Under the pieces are notes generated by a model. The model did not search any database and was not told the origin of the DNA. It saw nothing but the letters and a program-made list of their open reading frames with translations. Shown piece after piece: positions 7,570 through 16,580 of a stretch of DNA of 41,097 bases (positions are counted from its first letter, which is position 1; each line of letters opens with the position of its first letter). The stretch is from an uncultured Bacteroidales bacterium (GTDB lineage Bacteria > Bacteroidota > Bacteroidia > Bacteroidales > UBA932), in the NCBI GenBank assembly GCA_900546445.1, contig URCV01000012.1:1-41097 (forward strand), read 5' to 3'. The translations under genes were made by a program, and so were the position numbers.

Positions 7570-10205
7570 TACAATGTCTTAAGTGTTGCTTCAAGTGCTT
7601 CGATTCGAGCGGTAGCATCGGCCTGTTTCTTTCTCTCCATAGCCACTACCTTCTCCGGTGCGTGGTCTACGAAAGACTGGTTGGACAGCTTCTTGTTCAC
7701 GCTTTCGAGGAAACCTCTCTGATGCTCGAGCTCGGCGAGAATCTTAGCCTTCTCCTCGTCGGCATTTACGAATCCGTCCAGAGCGACGCTCATCTTTATG
7801 GTACCTACTATGAATGAAACTGCCGTACCTGTGTACTCTCCGCTTACGATTTCGGAAAGATTGGCCGATTTCTGCAGGATAGGGATGAATTCGAGAGCCA
7901 TTTCCCCGTCTATGTAGAGCTTGAGGCTTTCCTTAGGAGAAATCTGCTTCTGTGCCCTGATGCCACGTATGTTCACGATAGCTTCCTGAATCTTCTCGAA
8001 GCCATTGAGGAAGTCTTCGTCGTATGGCCCTGCGACAGGAGTGCGCTCGAACATAATGGTCTGACCCTCACGGCGCTCCGCTATGGTATGCCACAATTCC
8101 TCGGTGATGAAAGGCATAATAGGATGGATCATCTTCAAGAGCTTCTCGAAGAACTCCATCGTGCTTTCGTAGGTACGTCCGTCGATAGGCTGTCCGAAGG
8201 CCGGCTTCACCAACTCCAGATACCACGCACAGAACTGATCCCAGAAGAGCTTGTAGATGGTCATAAGAGCATCGGAGATGCGGAACTTGGCATAGTGGTC
8301 CTCTACCTGCTCTATAGTCTTCGAAAGGAGGTTGTCGAACCATTTTACGGCCGTCCTGCAATTCTCGCTCTGTTCTGCCTTTTCGTCTACGCTCCAGCTG
8401 CTTATGAGTCTGTATGCGTTCCATATCTTACCACAGAAATTACGTCCCTGCTCCACCTGTGACTCGTCGTAGAGAATGTCGCTTCCTGCCGAAGAGCAAA
8501 GCAACATACCCAGACGCACTGCATCTGCACCGTATTTATCGATGAGGTCCAGAGGGTTAGGAGAATTTCCCAGGGTCTTGCTCATCTTGCGGCCCAGCTT
8601 GTCGCGTACGATTCCCGTGAAATATACGTTCCTAAATGGAACCTCGTCCATAAACTCGTCACCTGCCATAATCATCCTGGCTACCCAGAAGAAGATGATG
8701 TCCGGACCTGTAACCAAGTCATTAGTAGGATAGTAGTATGACAAATCGGCATTAGGCTTATGCTCCGGAACGCCCGGTCTCTTCGGGTCGAACACGGAAA
8801 TAGGCCACAGCCAGCTGCTGAACCAAGTATCCAGCACGTCATCGTCTTGGTGAAGATCTGCTGCAGTGATGTTAGGGTCCAGAAGCTTGGCTGCCTCCAG
8901 CGCCTTCTCCGCAGTACTCTCCACTACATATCTTCCGTCCGGAAGGTAATATGCAGGGATGCGCTGTCCCCACCACAACTGACGGCTTATGCACCAGTCG
9001 CGTGCATTCTCCATCCAGTGACGGTAGGTGTTGCGGTATTTGTCCGGAATGAACTTGATCTCCCCTTCTTCCACTCTGGCCAATGCTGCCGGAGCCAACT
9101 CTTCCATCTTCAAGAACCACTGTGCGCTAAGCCTAGGCTCGATCACGGCATTAGTTCTCTCGGAATAGCCTACAGGGGATATATAATCTTCGATTTTCTC
9201 GATGTTTCCGGCCTCTTCGAGCATCTTCACGATCTTCTCGCGCGCTACGAACCTGTCTTCGCCCACGAGAATCTGTGCATCCTCGGTAAGACATCCGTTC
9301 TCGTCGATGATGTCGATTACCGGAAGATTATGCCTAAGACCTATCTCATAGTCGTTAGCGTCGTGTGCCGGAGTCACCTTAAGGCAACCGGTACCGAAGT
9401 CCATCTCCACATAGTCGTCCTCGATGATAGGAATCTCCTTATTGATGAGAGGAATGAGTACCTTCTTACCGTGCATCCACTTGTGTCTCTCGTCATTAGG
9501 GTTCACACAGATGGCGGCATCGGCCATAATGGTCTCGGGACGGGTGGTAGCCACCACGATGTAGCGGTCGGTAGGATTACCGTTACCGTCCGAGATGAAA
9601 TATCTCATATGATAGAAATGGCTCTTCGTGTCCTTATGGATAACCTCGTCGTCCGACACGGCGGTATGCCCTACCGGATCCCAGTTCACCATTCTGACAC
9701 CACGATATATCCATCCCTTCTTGTAGAAATACACGAAAGTGTTTATTACGGCCTCGTTAAGTTCCGGCTCCATCGTGAAGCGGGTTCTGTCCCAGTCGCA
9801 CGAAGCGCCGAGCTTGCGAAGCTGCTGGAGGATGATTCCACCGTGTTCCTCTTTCCACTCCCAGGCGTACTTCAGGAACTCCTCACGAGTGAGGTCCTCT
9901 TTCCTTATGCCCATATCGCGGAGTTTCGCCACTACCTTATTCTCGGTGGCGATGCTGGCGTGGTCCGTACCGGGCACCCAGCAAGCATTCTTTCCGTCCA
10001 TCCTGGCCTTACGGACGAGCACGTCGTTAAGAGTATTGTTAAGGACGTGTCCCATATGCAGGATACCTGTCACGTTCGGTGGCGGTATGACTACTGTGTA
10101 AGGCTCCCTGTTATCGGGTTCCGAATGAAAAAACTTGTATTTGAGCCAATAGGCGTACCATTTATCCTCTACTTCCGAAGGATTGTATTTCTTTGATAAT
10201 TCCAT
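7569..10205 (-). CDS. valS: Valyl-tRNA synthetase
   Basis: 878 residues, the usual bacterial length. The HIGH-type motif is HMGH at residues 50-53 in PPPNVTGILHMGH. The KMSKS-type motif is KMSKT in GRKMSKTLGNSP. The editing domain (VVATTRPETIMADAAI) and the C-terminal arm with coiled coil are present, as is the GADAVRLGMLL segment after the active site. Start ATG 10205 has a minus-strand -7 box 7 bases upstream, so the leader is very short. It is the first gene of a two-gene operon with the ABC-F ATPase and is transcribed divergently from the DUF3467 gene. Confidence 0.97.
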   Translation of the reverse strand: MELSKKYNPSEVEDKWYAYWLKYKFFHSEPDNREPYTVVIPPPNVTGILHMGHVLNNTLNDVLVRKARMDGKNACWVPGTDHASIATENKVVAKLRDMGIRKEDLTREEFLKYAWEWKEEHGGIILQQLRKLGASCDWDRTRFTMEPELNEAVINTFVYFYKKGWIYRGVRMVNWDPVGHTAVSDDEVIHKDTKSHFYHMRYFISDGNGNPTDRYIVVATTRPETIMADAAICVNPNDERHKWMHGKKVLIPLINKEIPIIEDDYVEMDFGTGCLKVTPAHDANDYEIGLRHNLPVIDIIDENGCLTEDAQILVGEDRFVAREKIVKMLEEAGNIEKIEDYISPVGYSERTNAVIEPRLSAQWFLKMEELAPAALARVEEGEIKFIPDKYRNTYRHWMENARDWCISRQLWWGQRIPAYYLPDGRYVVESTAEKALEAAKLLDPNITAADLHQDDDVLDTWFSSWLWPISVFDPKRPGVPEHKPNADLSYYYPTNDLVTGPDIIFFWVARMIMAGDEFMDEVPFRNVYFTGIVRDKLGRKMSKTLGNSPNPLDLIDKYGADAVRLGMLLCSSAGSDILYDESQVEQGRNFCGKIWNAYRLISSWSVDEKAEQSENCRTAVKWFDNLLSKTIEQVEDHYAKFRISDALMTIYKLFWDQFCAWYLELVKPAFGQPIDGRTYESTMEFFEKLLKMIHPIMPFITEELWHTIAERREGQTIMFERTPVAGPYDEDFLNGFEKIQEAIVNIRGIRAQKQISPKESLKLYIDGEMALEFIPILQKSANLSEIVSGEYTGTAVSFIVGTIKMSVALDGFVNADEEKAKILAELEHQRGFLESVNKKLSNQSFVDHAPEKVVAMERKKQADATARIEALEATLKTL

Positions 10206-10211
10206 AGCTTA

Positions 10212-10219
10212 CAAAAATA
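10212..10219 (-). promoter_or_regulatory. Bacteroidota -7 box for valS
   Basis: Minus strand TATTTTTG, 6 bases from the valS ATG, which implies a near-leaderless transcript. It is back-to-back with the promoter of the DUF3467 gene. Confidence 0.55.
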
Positions 10220-10230
10220 AGTATTTTTGC

Positions 10231-10238
10231 TAACTTTG
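10231..10238 (+). promoter_or_regulatory. Bacteroidota -7 box for the DUF3467-maf-rluA operon
   Basis: TAACTTTG, 29 bases before the ATG at 10268. A second match, TATTTTTG, sits at 10222-10229, so the exact box is uncertain. Confidence 0.55.
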
Positions 10239-10267
10239 TGAAATAGATTTTTAAAAATTGTAAGAAT

Positions 10268-10588
10268 ATGAATGAAAAACCAAACATCAGCATCGAAGTT
10301 TCTCCTGAGGTAGCCAGTGGCCACTACTCTAATCTCGCCATCATAAGCCATTCCGGCAGCGAATTCATCCTCGATTTCGCTCAGATGCTCCCAGGTAATA
10401 ACAATAACGCGAAAATCTGCAGCCGCATCATCATGACACCCGAGCACGCAAAACGCCTTTTGAGCGCTCTCTCGGATAACGTAGAGAAATACGAGTCACA
10501 GTTCGGTGCGATAGACTTCAAGCAGGCCAAGCCTTCAGGTACACTGAACATTACCGATTTGATGGGAGGAAATGGCTCTAGATCATAA
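10268..10588 (+). CDS. DUF3467 family protein
   Basis: 106 residues. The pattern I-E-V-S-x-E-V-A-x-G-x-Y-S-N-L-A at the N-terminus, then FILDFAQMLPG, and RIIMTPEHAKRLLSALSDNVEKYE match DUF3467, a small soluble family common in Bacteroidota with no assigned function. The expected alternating strands and a C-terminal helix are visible. The ORF overlaps the maf start by 17 bases, so the two are probably translated together from the promoter at 10231-10238. Confidence 0.85.
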   Translation: MNEKPNISIEVSPEVASGHYSNLAIISHSGSEFILDFAQMLPGNNNNAKICSRIIMTPEHAKRLLSALSDNVEKYESQFGAIDFKQAKPSGTLNITDLMGGNGSRS

Positions 10589-11144
10589 GATAATCCTGTC
10601 AAGCGGCTCCCCCAGAAGAAGCGAATTGCTCCGAGGTGCCGACATAGACTTCACGATAGACACCGAAAACGATTTCGAAGAGATATGCCCGGATGGCATT
10701 TCCCCCGAAGAGGTCCCTGCGTTCCTCGCCCGTGGTAAATCCTACGGCTTTCACAGGCCATTGGCAGACGGCGAGCTGCTGATAACGGCAGACACCGTGG
10801 TCATAGTCGACGGACAGGTTCTCGGAAAGCCCCACTCCCATAAACAGGCCGAGGAGATGCTCACTGCTCTTTCGGGCCGCGAACACGAAGTCAGGACGGC
10901 CGTAATGCTTAGAAGTAAGGACAAGGAAAAGCTCTTTACGGATGTAACAAAAGTGTTATTCTGCGAGCTAAGTCCCGAAGAGATAGAATATTACATAGAA
11001 AAGTACAAACCCTTCGACAAGGCCGGGGCCTATGGCATACAGGAATGGATAGGCTATATAGGAATAGAGAGCATAGAGGGCTCTTTTTATAATGTGATGG
11101 GACTTCCCATACAGCGCGTCTATAAAGAGATAAAGACATTTTGA
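10572..11144 (+). CDS. maf: Maf-type nucleoside triphosphate pyrophosphatase
   Basis: 190 residues. Maf proteins hydrolyse non-canonical or dTTP/UTP nucleotides to the monophosphate and pyrophosphate, cleaning the nucleotide pool. The signature IILSSGSPRRSELL near the N-terminus, the catalytic ADTVVIVDGQVLGKP segment and the C-terminal DKAGAYGIQEW are all present, and the length is normal. It overlaps the DUF3467 gene by 17 bases and the next gene by 4 bases (TTGA), so the three form one operon. Whether it prefers dTTP/UTP or other substrates cannot be settled by eye. Confidence 0.92.
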   Translation: MALDHKIILSSGSPRRSELLRGADIDFTIDTENDFEEICPDGISPEEVPAFLARGKSYGFHRPLADGELLITADTVVIVDGQVLGKPHSHKQAEEMLTALSGREHEVRTAVMLRSKDKEKLFTDVTKVLFCELSPEEIEYYIEKYKPFDKAGAYGIQEWIGYIGIESIEGSFYNVMGLPIQRVYKEIKTF

Positions 11145-12400
11145 ATTATCCGTTCAGATACGTCCCCGACGAGAGGGTAAAAAGGGCTGCCGAAGCCCTT
11201 ATGGCTCGCATCGATTCCGATGAGAGCTTGCACTCCCTTTTCGCCGAAGGCAAGATGCTGGGCGTGCTGGTGTGCGAAGATTCCGAGGGCCGCGAAGTGG
11301 TGCTGAACGGGTTTTCGGGATTGGCCGGAAAAAAGAGCAGGATAGATGGGTTCGTGCCGCCGGTTTTCGACACCACCGAAGTTAAGGAATTGCAGGATAG
11401 GCCAGTGGGCGCAGAGGCTTCAGCAGCCCTGCAGGTTTTTCTTTTCGACAGTTATGTAGTCGGGAACGCACTGGGCGAAAGGCTCTCCATTAAGGATGTG
11501 TTCTCTCGTAGGGGGCTGGTACCTCCGGGAGGGACAGGAGAATGCGCAGCGCCTAAACTCCTTAACTATGCTTATTCTCAGGGCCTTAAGCCGCTTTGCA
11601 TAGGCGAATTCTGGTACGGCGCATCCCCTGCGGGCGGACAGGTACGCGAACACGGCAGGTTCTACCCTTCTTGTACGGGCAAATGCGGTCCGCTTCTAAG
11701 CTTTATGATGCAGGGGCTCGACGTCGATGAGAATCCTCTTCAAAGAGTTCCGGACGTGAGCGAAATCAAGATAATCTACGAAGACGAGGCCATTCTCGTC
11801 GTGGACAAGCCTTCGGGTATGCTCTGCGCGCCGGGTCTTACGGGCACGGAATCGCTTCAGGAGTACCTCGAAAAGGAAAAGGGCACGCTCTACTCCTGCC
11901 ACAGGCTTGATATGGATACAAGTGGGGTAATGGTATTCGCGAAGACTCCGCAGTATCAGGCTGCCCTTCAGGGCCAATTCGCCTCGCGCGAAGTACAGAA
12001 GAGCTATTTGGCCCATCTGGAGGCCGGCACTCGCCCGTGGAAAGGGAAAAGGCACGGGACCATAGCGTTGGCATTGGCCCCGGACTATTATGACAGGCCG
12101 CGTCAGGTCGTGGATAGGGAAAATGGAAAATTGGCCATTACCGAATACGACATTCTCGAAATCTTCCCCGACGGGGAAATGGACGTGAGGTTTTTCCCCA
12201 AGACCGGGCGCACGCACCAGCTTCGCGTCCACGCAGCATCTCCACTTGGCCTGGGAAGACCGATTAAAGGGGATGCCCTTTACGGTTCCCCTCTCAAATC
12301 CAGGCTGATGCTTCACGCAGAATCCATCACCTTTACCCATCCGCAGAGCGGACTCAGAGTTACGTTTACGACTCGCTTACCAGAGCTTCCGACACGTTGA
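11141..12400 (+). CDS. RluA-family RNA pseudouridine synthase with 200-residue N-terminal extension
   Basis: 419 residues. The C-terminal half from about residue 205 (IIYEDEAILVVDKPSGML) is a RluA-type synthase with the catalytic-aspartate motif HRLDMDTSG and the late TGRTHQLRVHAA. The N-terminal 200 residues form a separate conserved domain with PPGGTGECAAPKLLNYA, EFWYG and a cysteine/histidine stretch (HGRFYPSCTGKCGPLLSFM). This long architecture is known in some RluA homologues; its added role is unclear. Start is TTG 11141, overlapping the maf stop as TTGA. The 3' end overlaps the convergent Na/Pi transporter by 35 bases. Confidence 0.88.
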   Translation: MNYPFRYVPDERVKRAAEALMARIDSDESLHSLFAEGKMLGVLVCEDSEGREVVLNGFSGLAGKKSRIDGFVPPVFDTTEVKELQDRPVGAEASAALQVFLFDSYVVGNALGERLSIKDVFSRRGLVPPGGTGECAAPKLLNYAYSQGLKPLCIGEFWYGASPAGGQVREHGRFYPSCTGKCGPLLSFMMQGLDVDENPLQRVPDVSEIKIIYEDEAILVVDKPSGMLCAPGLTGTESLQEYLEKEKGTLYSCHRLDMDTSGVMVFAKTPQYQAALQGQFASREVQKSYLAHLEAGTRPWKGKRHGTIALALAPDYYDRPRQVVDRENGKLAITEYDILEIFPDGEMDVRFFPKTGRTHQLRVHAASPLGLGRPIKGDALYGSPLKSRLMLHAESITFTHPQSGLRVTFTTRLPELPTR

Positions 12401-14033
12401 TGGCATAGTCTCCTATGTTTTCCAACTCGTCCAGAATGTCGAGGAAGAATACGGATTCGAAATAAGCGTCGCCCTTCTTTTCCATGCTGTCATATTCCTT
12501 AAGCTTGCATTCCTTCTTGAATGCATCGATGGCGAGCTCGGCATTCTTCGCCTTTTCTATGTCCTTTATCTCGTTGTAGTGCTCGATGTTATAAATCATA
12601 GCCTCATAAGCGGCATTAAGCAAGTCGAGCATCCGGTCCAGAGCCTTCTTATGCTCGTCGGAGAGGTGCCGAGAGTAATTGATCATAGCCGTGAGGCTCT
12701 TACTTACGGATTCTCCGCTATCACCCATAGATTCGAGTTCCTTAGTGATTCTAAGAAGCGAGCGCACGAGCGAAAGGGAATGGTCGCTTATATGGGCCTT
12801 AGCCAGTTCGTTAAGGAAAGTGGCGATCTCGTATTCCATCTTGTCCGAAATCTGCTCGTACTTTACGAGTTTTTCCTTATAAGGCTCGTAATCTGCTATG
12901 TTGTCGGAGGATTGGACGGCGGAGCGTATGTACTCGAGTCCGTTTTTCATAACTCTCGCGAAGTGCACGGTCTCACGACAAGCCTCGCTCAAAGCCAGCT
13001 CCGGAGTGTCTATAAGACCCGAATCGAGGTAAACGATCTTCGTCTTGTCCTTAGAAGGCTTGTCCTTGATTACGAATTTGACGATTTTCTCTATTACGGA
13101 CGTGAACCATATCAGGATACAGGTGTTTATGAGGTTGAACATAGTGTGGAACATAGAGATGCCGTACACGAGCGAAGTCTGCTCATCCACATTCATAAGC
13201 CCCACGATATTTTGAACCAAGTTCACGAAGGGATGGAAGAAAATCAGTGCCCAGATGACGCCGAACACGTTGAAGAAGGTATGGGCCAATGCTGCACGCT
13301 TGGCATTCACGTTGCCCACGGCAGCGGCGATATTGGCAGTTATGGTGGTTCCTATGTTCTCGCCCAGCACCATCGCTGCGGCCATGTCGAAGTGTATCCA
13401 CCCCATATTCAGCATTATGAGTGTCAGCGCTATCGTCGCACTGGAAGACTGCAAGATAAGGGTCATCACTGTGCCCAACAATAGAAATAGAAGCACGGAA
13501 ATGAACCCTTTTCCGGACCATCCTTGGATAAACGACAAAACTTCAGGTGTAGTACTAAGGTCCGGGATGGAGTTTTTCATCAGCGAAAGTCCTAGGAACA
13601 GGAGAGAAAAGCCTATGACGAACTCTCCTATCGATTTCATCTTGTCCCTTTTAGCGTTGGACAGAATAAAGCCGACTGCCATTAGAGGCACGGCCAATAT
13701 GGAAATGTCGGCCTTGAATCCAAAGATGGAGATAATCCACGCGGTCATGGTGGTACCGATGTTGGCACCCATAATCACGCCGATGGCTTGAGAAAGAGTA
13801 AGTAGGCCGGCACTGACGAATCCCACCACCATCACTGTGGTGGCGGAAGATGATTGTATTACAGAGGTGATTCCGAATCCGGTAAGGACTCCCTTGAAGG
13901 GATTTGAGGTGATTCTCGAAAGCAGGGTGCGGAGTTTGCTTCCCGCGGCTTTCTGTAATCCGGAGCTCATCAAGTTCATTCCGTAAAGGAACATTCCTAA
14001 AGCTCCAAGTAGAGTTAACACACTTAATATCAT
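12366..14033 (-). CDS. Na+/phosphate cotransporter family protein with PhoU-like domain
   Basis: About 555 residues from ATG 14033 (MILSVLTLLGALG). I preferred it over the GTG 13 codons upstream because the hydrophobic helix begins there. Two internal Na_Pi_cotrans repeats are seen, each with the QSSSAT signature (ITSVIQSSSATTVMVVGF and LILQSSSATIALTLIM), followed by several membrane helices and, from about residue 340, a soluble helical PhoU-like tail. NptA/YjbB-type proteins move phosphate with sodium across the inner membrane. Two exact 11-bp-spaced repeats upstream (14101-14120) resemble a Pho box. The 3' end overlaps the convergent pseudouridine synthase. Confidence 0.9.
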   Translation of the reverse strand: MILSVLTLLGALGMFLYGMNLMSSGLQKAAGSKLRTLLSRITSNPFKGVLTGFGITSVIQSSSATTVMVVGFVSAGLLTLSQAIGVIMGANIGTTMTAWIISIFGFKADISILAVPLMAVGFILSNAKRDKMKSIGEFVIGFSLLFLGLSLMKNSIPDLSTTPEVLSFIQGWSGKGFISVLLFLLLGTVMTLILQSSSATIALTLIMLNMGWIHFDMAAAMVLGENIGTTITANIAAAVGNVNAKRAALAHTFFNVFGVIWALIFFHPFVNLVQNIVGLMNVDEQTSLVYGISMFHTMFNLINTCILIWFTSVIEKIVKFVIKDKPSKDKTKIVYLDSGLIDTPELALSEACRETVHFARVMKNGLEYIRSAVQSSDNIADYEPYKEKLVKYEQISDKMEYEIATFLNELAKAHISDHSLSLVRSLLRITKELESMGDSGESVSKSLTAMINYSRHLSDEHKKALDRMLDLLNAAYEAMIYNIEHYNEIKDIEKAKNAELAIDAFKKECKLKEYDSMEKKGDAYFESVFFLDILDELENIGDYAINVSEALVSES

Positions 14034-14100
14034 ATTCGTTTCATATAATTTCAAGTGCAATTTTAACTCCACTCTCCGGATAATTGTCCTGCCTTATCGT

Positions 14101-14120
14101 AAACTTAATTGAAACTTAAT
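14101..14120. repeat. 11-bp-spaced direct repeats upstream of the Na/Pi transporter (Pho-box-like)
   Basis: AAACTTAAT occurs at 14101-14109 and again at 14112-14120, a period of 11 bp. A third CTTAA lies at 14124. On the transporter strand this is TTAAGTTT repeated at 11 bp, 68-87 bases upstream of its start. PhoB/PhoP-type regulators bind 11-bp direct repeats of this kind. No TAnnTTTG box is seen in this leader. Confidence 0.4.
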
Positions 14121-14149
14121 AGTCTTAACGGAATTGTAACAATGCGGGG

Positions 14150-14527
14150 CTACTTAAACACTTCCATAAGCACCTTTCCTCCGCTCCCCTCCTTAAGGCT
14201 TGCGCGAAGGCCCATTTCCGAGGCTTTCAATGCCACTATCTGAAAGGCTCTTCCTGCGTCGAACTCGCTGTCCATCAGAAGTTCCAGAGCGAGCGAGCCA
14301 TCGCCCTGACAGGTGTCGTATGAAGCTTTCGCCTCAGGGAAAGCGATTCGTAGCGTTCGTATAAGAGCTTCTGCCTGAAGGGGATGCACCTTATAGGAAG
14401 AGTCTCTGTCGGCATCTTCGCATTCCCTTTTAAGCCAAGAATCTATGGAAGGGCGAGTTGAAACTCTCGCCCCTCCATTATTTTCAAATACTTGCGCGTA
14501 TCTGGTTTCCAAATAATTATCTGCCAT
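14150..14527 (-). CDS. Hypothetical protein, 125 aa
   Basis: A soluble, mostly helical protein of mixed charge with no signal peptide, transmembrane segment or motif I recognise. It starts at ATG 14527, 4 bases after the stop of the large EF-hand membrane protein, so it is almost certainly translated from the same transcript. The tight spacing suggests a joint role. The two are not obviously related in sequence. Confidence 0.7.
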   Translation of the reverse strand: MADNYLETRYAQVFENNGGARVSTRPSIDSWLKRECEDADRDSSYKVHPLQAEALIRTLRIAFPEAKASYDTCQGDGSLALELLMDSEFDAGRAFQIVALKASEMGLRASLKEGSGGKVLMEVFK

Positions 14528-14531
14528 AGGA

Positions 14532-16505
14532 TTAGATACGGCTTAGTACGCAAAGCACCACGCCGGCAATTAGGAATATCGCGATTATGTAAGGAAGCGG
14601 CGACTTTTTCTTTATGGCGAACGGGTCTCCTGCCGTGAGGATCTTAGGATACTTGGCCAGGGATGTCAAGGTGACTCCGAAGAGGCTGTTTACCAGCACT
14701 GACGAGTTGATGGCCCAGCCATTGGCATTAAGGATAGGGCCCAGATTGCGCTTGCGAAGCTTAATCCAAGCGAGAAACATCGAAGGTCCGGAAATCACCA
14801 GGCACAGCCCGACGATGACTAAAAGCAGTGTGTACCACGGTTTTACGAGCTCAGACACTGCATTTAGAATCACTCCGGCGCCCACTCCCGCACCGGCTGT
14901 CAATGCCAGCAGGGTCGTAGGTTCGAAGGCTTTTTTAGGTACTGCGCTCGTCACCTTGCTCTCCTTTTCAGCGGCCTGCTTGTTGATGCGATCGCTTATG
15001 GCCTTGGACAACTTCCTGTAAGGGTGGAAGAAAGCCTGGCGAATGCTGGTAGGATTATCGATTATCTTAGTTACCGTGGCATCGTAGTCGAGCCCGTCCC
15101 TGTCGTAAAATACGGCATTCATACCCACGCTGAGGTTATCCGAACTGCCGTCGGTCAGAATCGCCGCGATGTTGGCGGTCTTCCCGGTCTTTTTCGAGAT
15201 GCAGTCGCAGTAAAGTATGTACATTCCGCTCTGTGGGGCCATCATAGCCTGTTTTCCCATATCATTTACCCTTATGCAGAGTTTCAGGCAGCGCTGGTCG
15301 ATATAGAGCTCGCCCGCATCGAAAACCGACTTCTGCTTACGGTCGTAAAATGCTCCGAAGCGCACGAAATTGTTAAGGAATGCGTAAAGATAACGATAAA
15401 CCAGCAGAAGATTGTGCACATCGTCTATCGAATCCGACTCTTCCTTCAGGGACAAGTCCTTTTCTATCAGCGACAAGACTTCAGCTTTTCTGTTCTCGGC
15501 CAATAGCTGCGACACCTTTTCCGGGCCCAGAGCCTCTACCTGCTCGCCTGCCTTCGCCGCCAGCCAATCCCGCAGTGGTGCGAATTTCGCCTTAAGTGCG
15601 TTCCAATCGGCCTTAGTGAGCACCTTGACCTCGCTGTCCATGGCCAATTTTCTCAACTCTTCCACCTGCGCAGCCCATTTCGGGTTGATTTTGTCCAAGT
15701 GAAGCAGGATGTCGGCATTAGGGTGGGACAGCGAATCCGCGCTTTCCTTAGCCTGCTCGCATTCAGGGTCATAGGCAAAGTATTCACACTGGGTGAAATA
15801 TCCGTCGACAAGAGCTTTAAGGGCCTCTACCGATGCGAAAACCTTCTCGCTGTTCGCCCCGAACGGAGAACACTCTTCGCCCTTAGAGTCATTCCATGCC
15901 TTATAGGCTTGAAGTGCAGCATAAAAAGCCTCTACCGTAGCCGCATCCACGCCGTCCTGGCCGCTTCTGTCGAGCGATGCCGGGAAACATTTGAGCGCAC
16001 TTTCTATGGCATCCCTAGACTTGGCGTCATCGCCTGCAGAGAGCGGAGTCACGATGCCGTCGCCGTTAAAGCGCGTTTTCGAGAATATGGCCTTCGAATC
16101 GATCGTATCTTCCATACTGATAGCTTCTTTCGAGGACTTGCCAATGCTTTCCAGCACCCTTCTCGCGCTCTTTTCCAACCTCTGACCATCTACGCTGTCA
16201 GTATCGAAGGCGGAAAGAGGCAGGGTGTCGCTCGACTTAAGGAGCAAATCCCTATCTTTCAATATGCTGCATATCCATTCGCTGGCTTTCACGACCTCCT
16301 TTACACGGATTCTTCCGTCGTGGTCGCCATCTAGATACTCTAAAAATTCACGGTTGAATTCCAGACCGTCTACCGGGCAACTAAGTGCCGTCCAGAGTTT
16401 CTTGTCCAATTCTCCCAAATGGGCGATGTCCTCGCCACTGTCAATACGCACTCTGGTTACGCCTCCCAAGGAACTGAATTTCCACGGATAATTACAGTTA
16501 TTCAT
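14532..16505 (-). CDS. EF-hand-containing membrane protein of unknown function
   Basis: 657 residues from ATG 16505 (MNNCNYPWKF). The frame is open further upstream, but the -7 box at 16533-16540 rules out those starts. Residues 59-70 (DGDHDGRIRVKE) are a textbook 12-residue EF-hand loop with D at 1, 3 and 5, G at 6, I at 8 and E at 12. A weaker FNGDGIVTPLSAGDD follows about 90 residues later. The middle is a long soluble, charged region, and the C-terminus has three hydrophobic segments (VILNAVSELV area, YTLLLVIVGLCLVISG, YIIAIFLIAGVVLCVL). This suggests a calcium-responsive soluble part anchored at its C-terminus. Function unknown; paired with the 125-aa gene downstream. Confidence 0.8.
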   Translation of the reverse strand: MNNCNYPWKFSSLGGVTRVRIDSGEDIAHLGELDKKLWTALSCPVDGLEFNREFLEYLDGDHDGRIRVKEVVKASEWICSILKDRDLLLKSSDTLPLSAFDTDSVDGQRLEKSARRVLESIGKSSKEAISMEDTIDSKAIFSKTRFNGDGIVTPLSAGDDAKSRDAIESALKCFPASLDRSGQDGVDAATVEAFYAALQAYKAWNDSKGEECSPFGANSEKVFASVEALKALVDGYFTQCEYFAYDPECEQAKESADSLSHPNADILLHLDKINPKWAAQVEELRKLAMDSEVKVLTKADWNALKAKFAPLRDWLAAKAGEQVEALGPEKVSQLLAENRKAEVLSLIEKDLSLKEESDSIDDVHNLLLVYRYLYAFLNNFVRFGAFYDRKQKSVFDAGELYIDQRCLKLCIRVNDMGKQAMMAPQSGMYILYCDCISKKTGKTANIAAILTDGSSDNLSVGMNAVFYDRDGLDYDATVTKIIDNPTSIRQAFFHPYRKLSKAISDRINKQAAEKESKVTSAVPKKAFEPTTLLALTAGAGVGAGVILNAVSELVKPWYTLLLVIVGLCLVISGPSMFLAWIKLRKRNLGPILNANGWAINSSVLVNSLFGVTLTSLAKYPKILTAGDPFAIKKKSPLPYIIAIFLIAGVVLCVLSRI

Positions 16506-16532
16506 CGTTTTTTCATTTTTTAAACAATGAAG

Positions 16533-16540
16533 CAAAGTTA
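16533..16540 (-). promoter_or_regulatory. Bacteroidota -7 box for the EF-hand membrane protein
   Basis: Minus strand TAACTTTG, 27 bases upstream of the ATG at 16505. Divergent from the DUF389 promoter. Confidence 0.6.
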
Positions 16541-16554
16541 CAGAAAATAATCGG

Positions 16555-16562
16555 TATATTTG
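16555..16562 (+). promoter_or_regulatory. Bacteroidota -7 box for the DUF389 gene
   Basis: TATATTTG, 18 bases upstream of ATG 16581. It overlaps the TTG at 16560, so that TTG is not the start. Confidence 0.6.
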
Positions 16563-16580
16563 CAGAAAATACGTACGTTT

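Noticed and set aside
8760..10196. 478-codon plus-strand frame opposite valS
   Set aside because: Shadow of the ValRS coding strand; no promoter, no motif.
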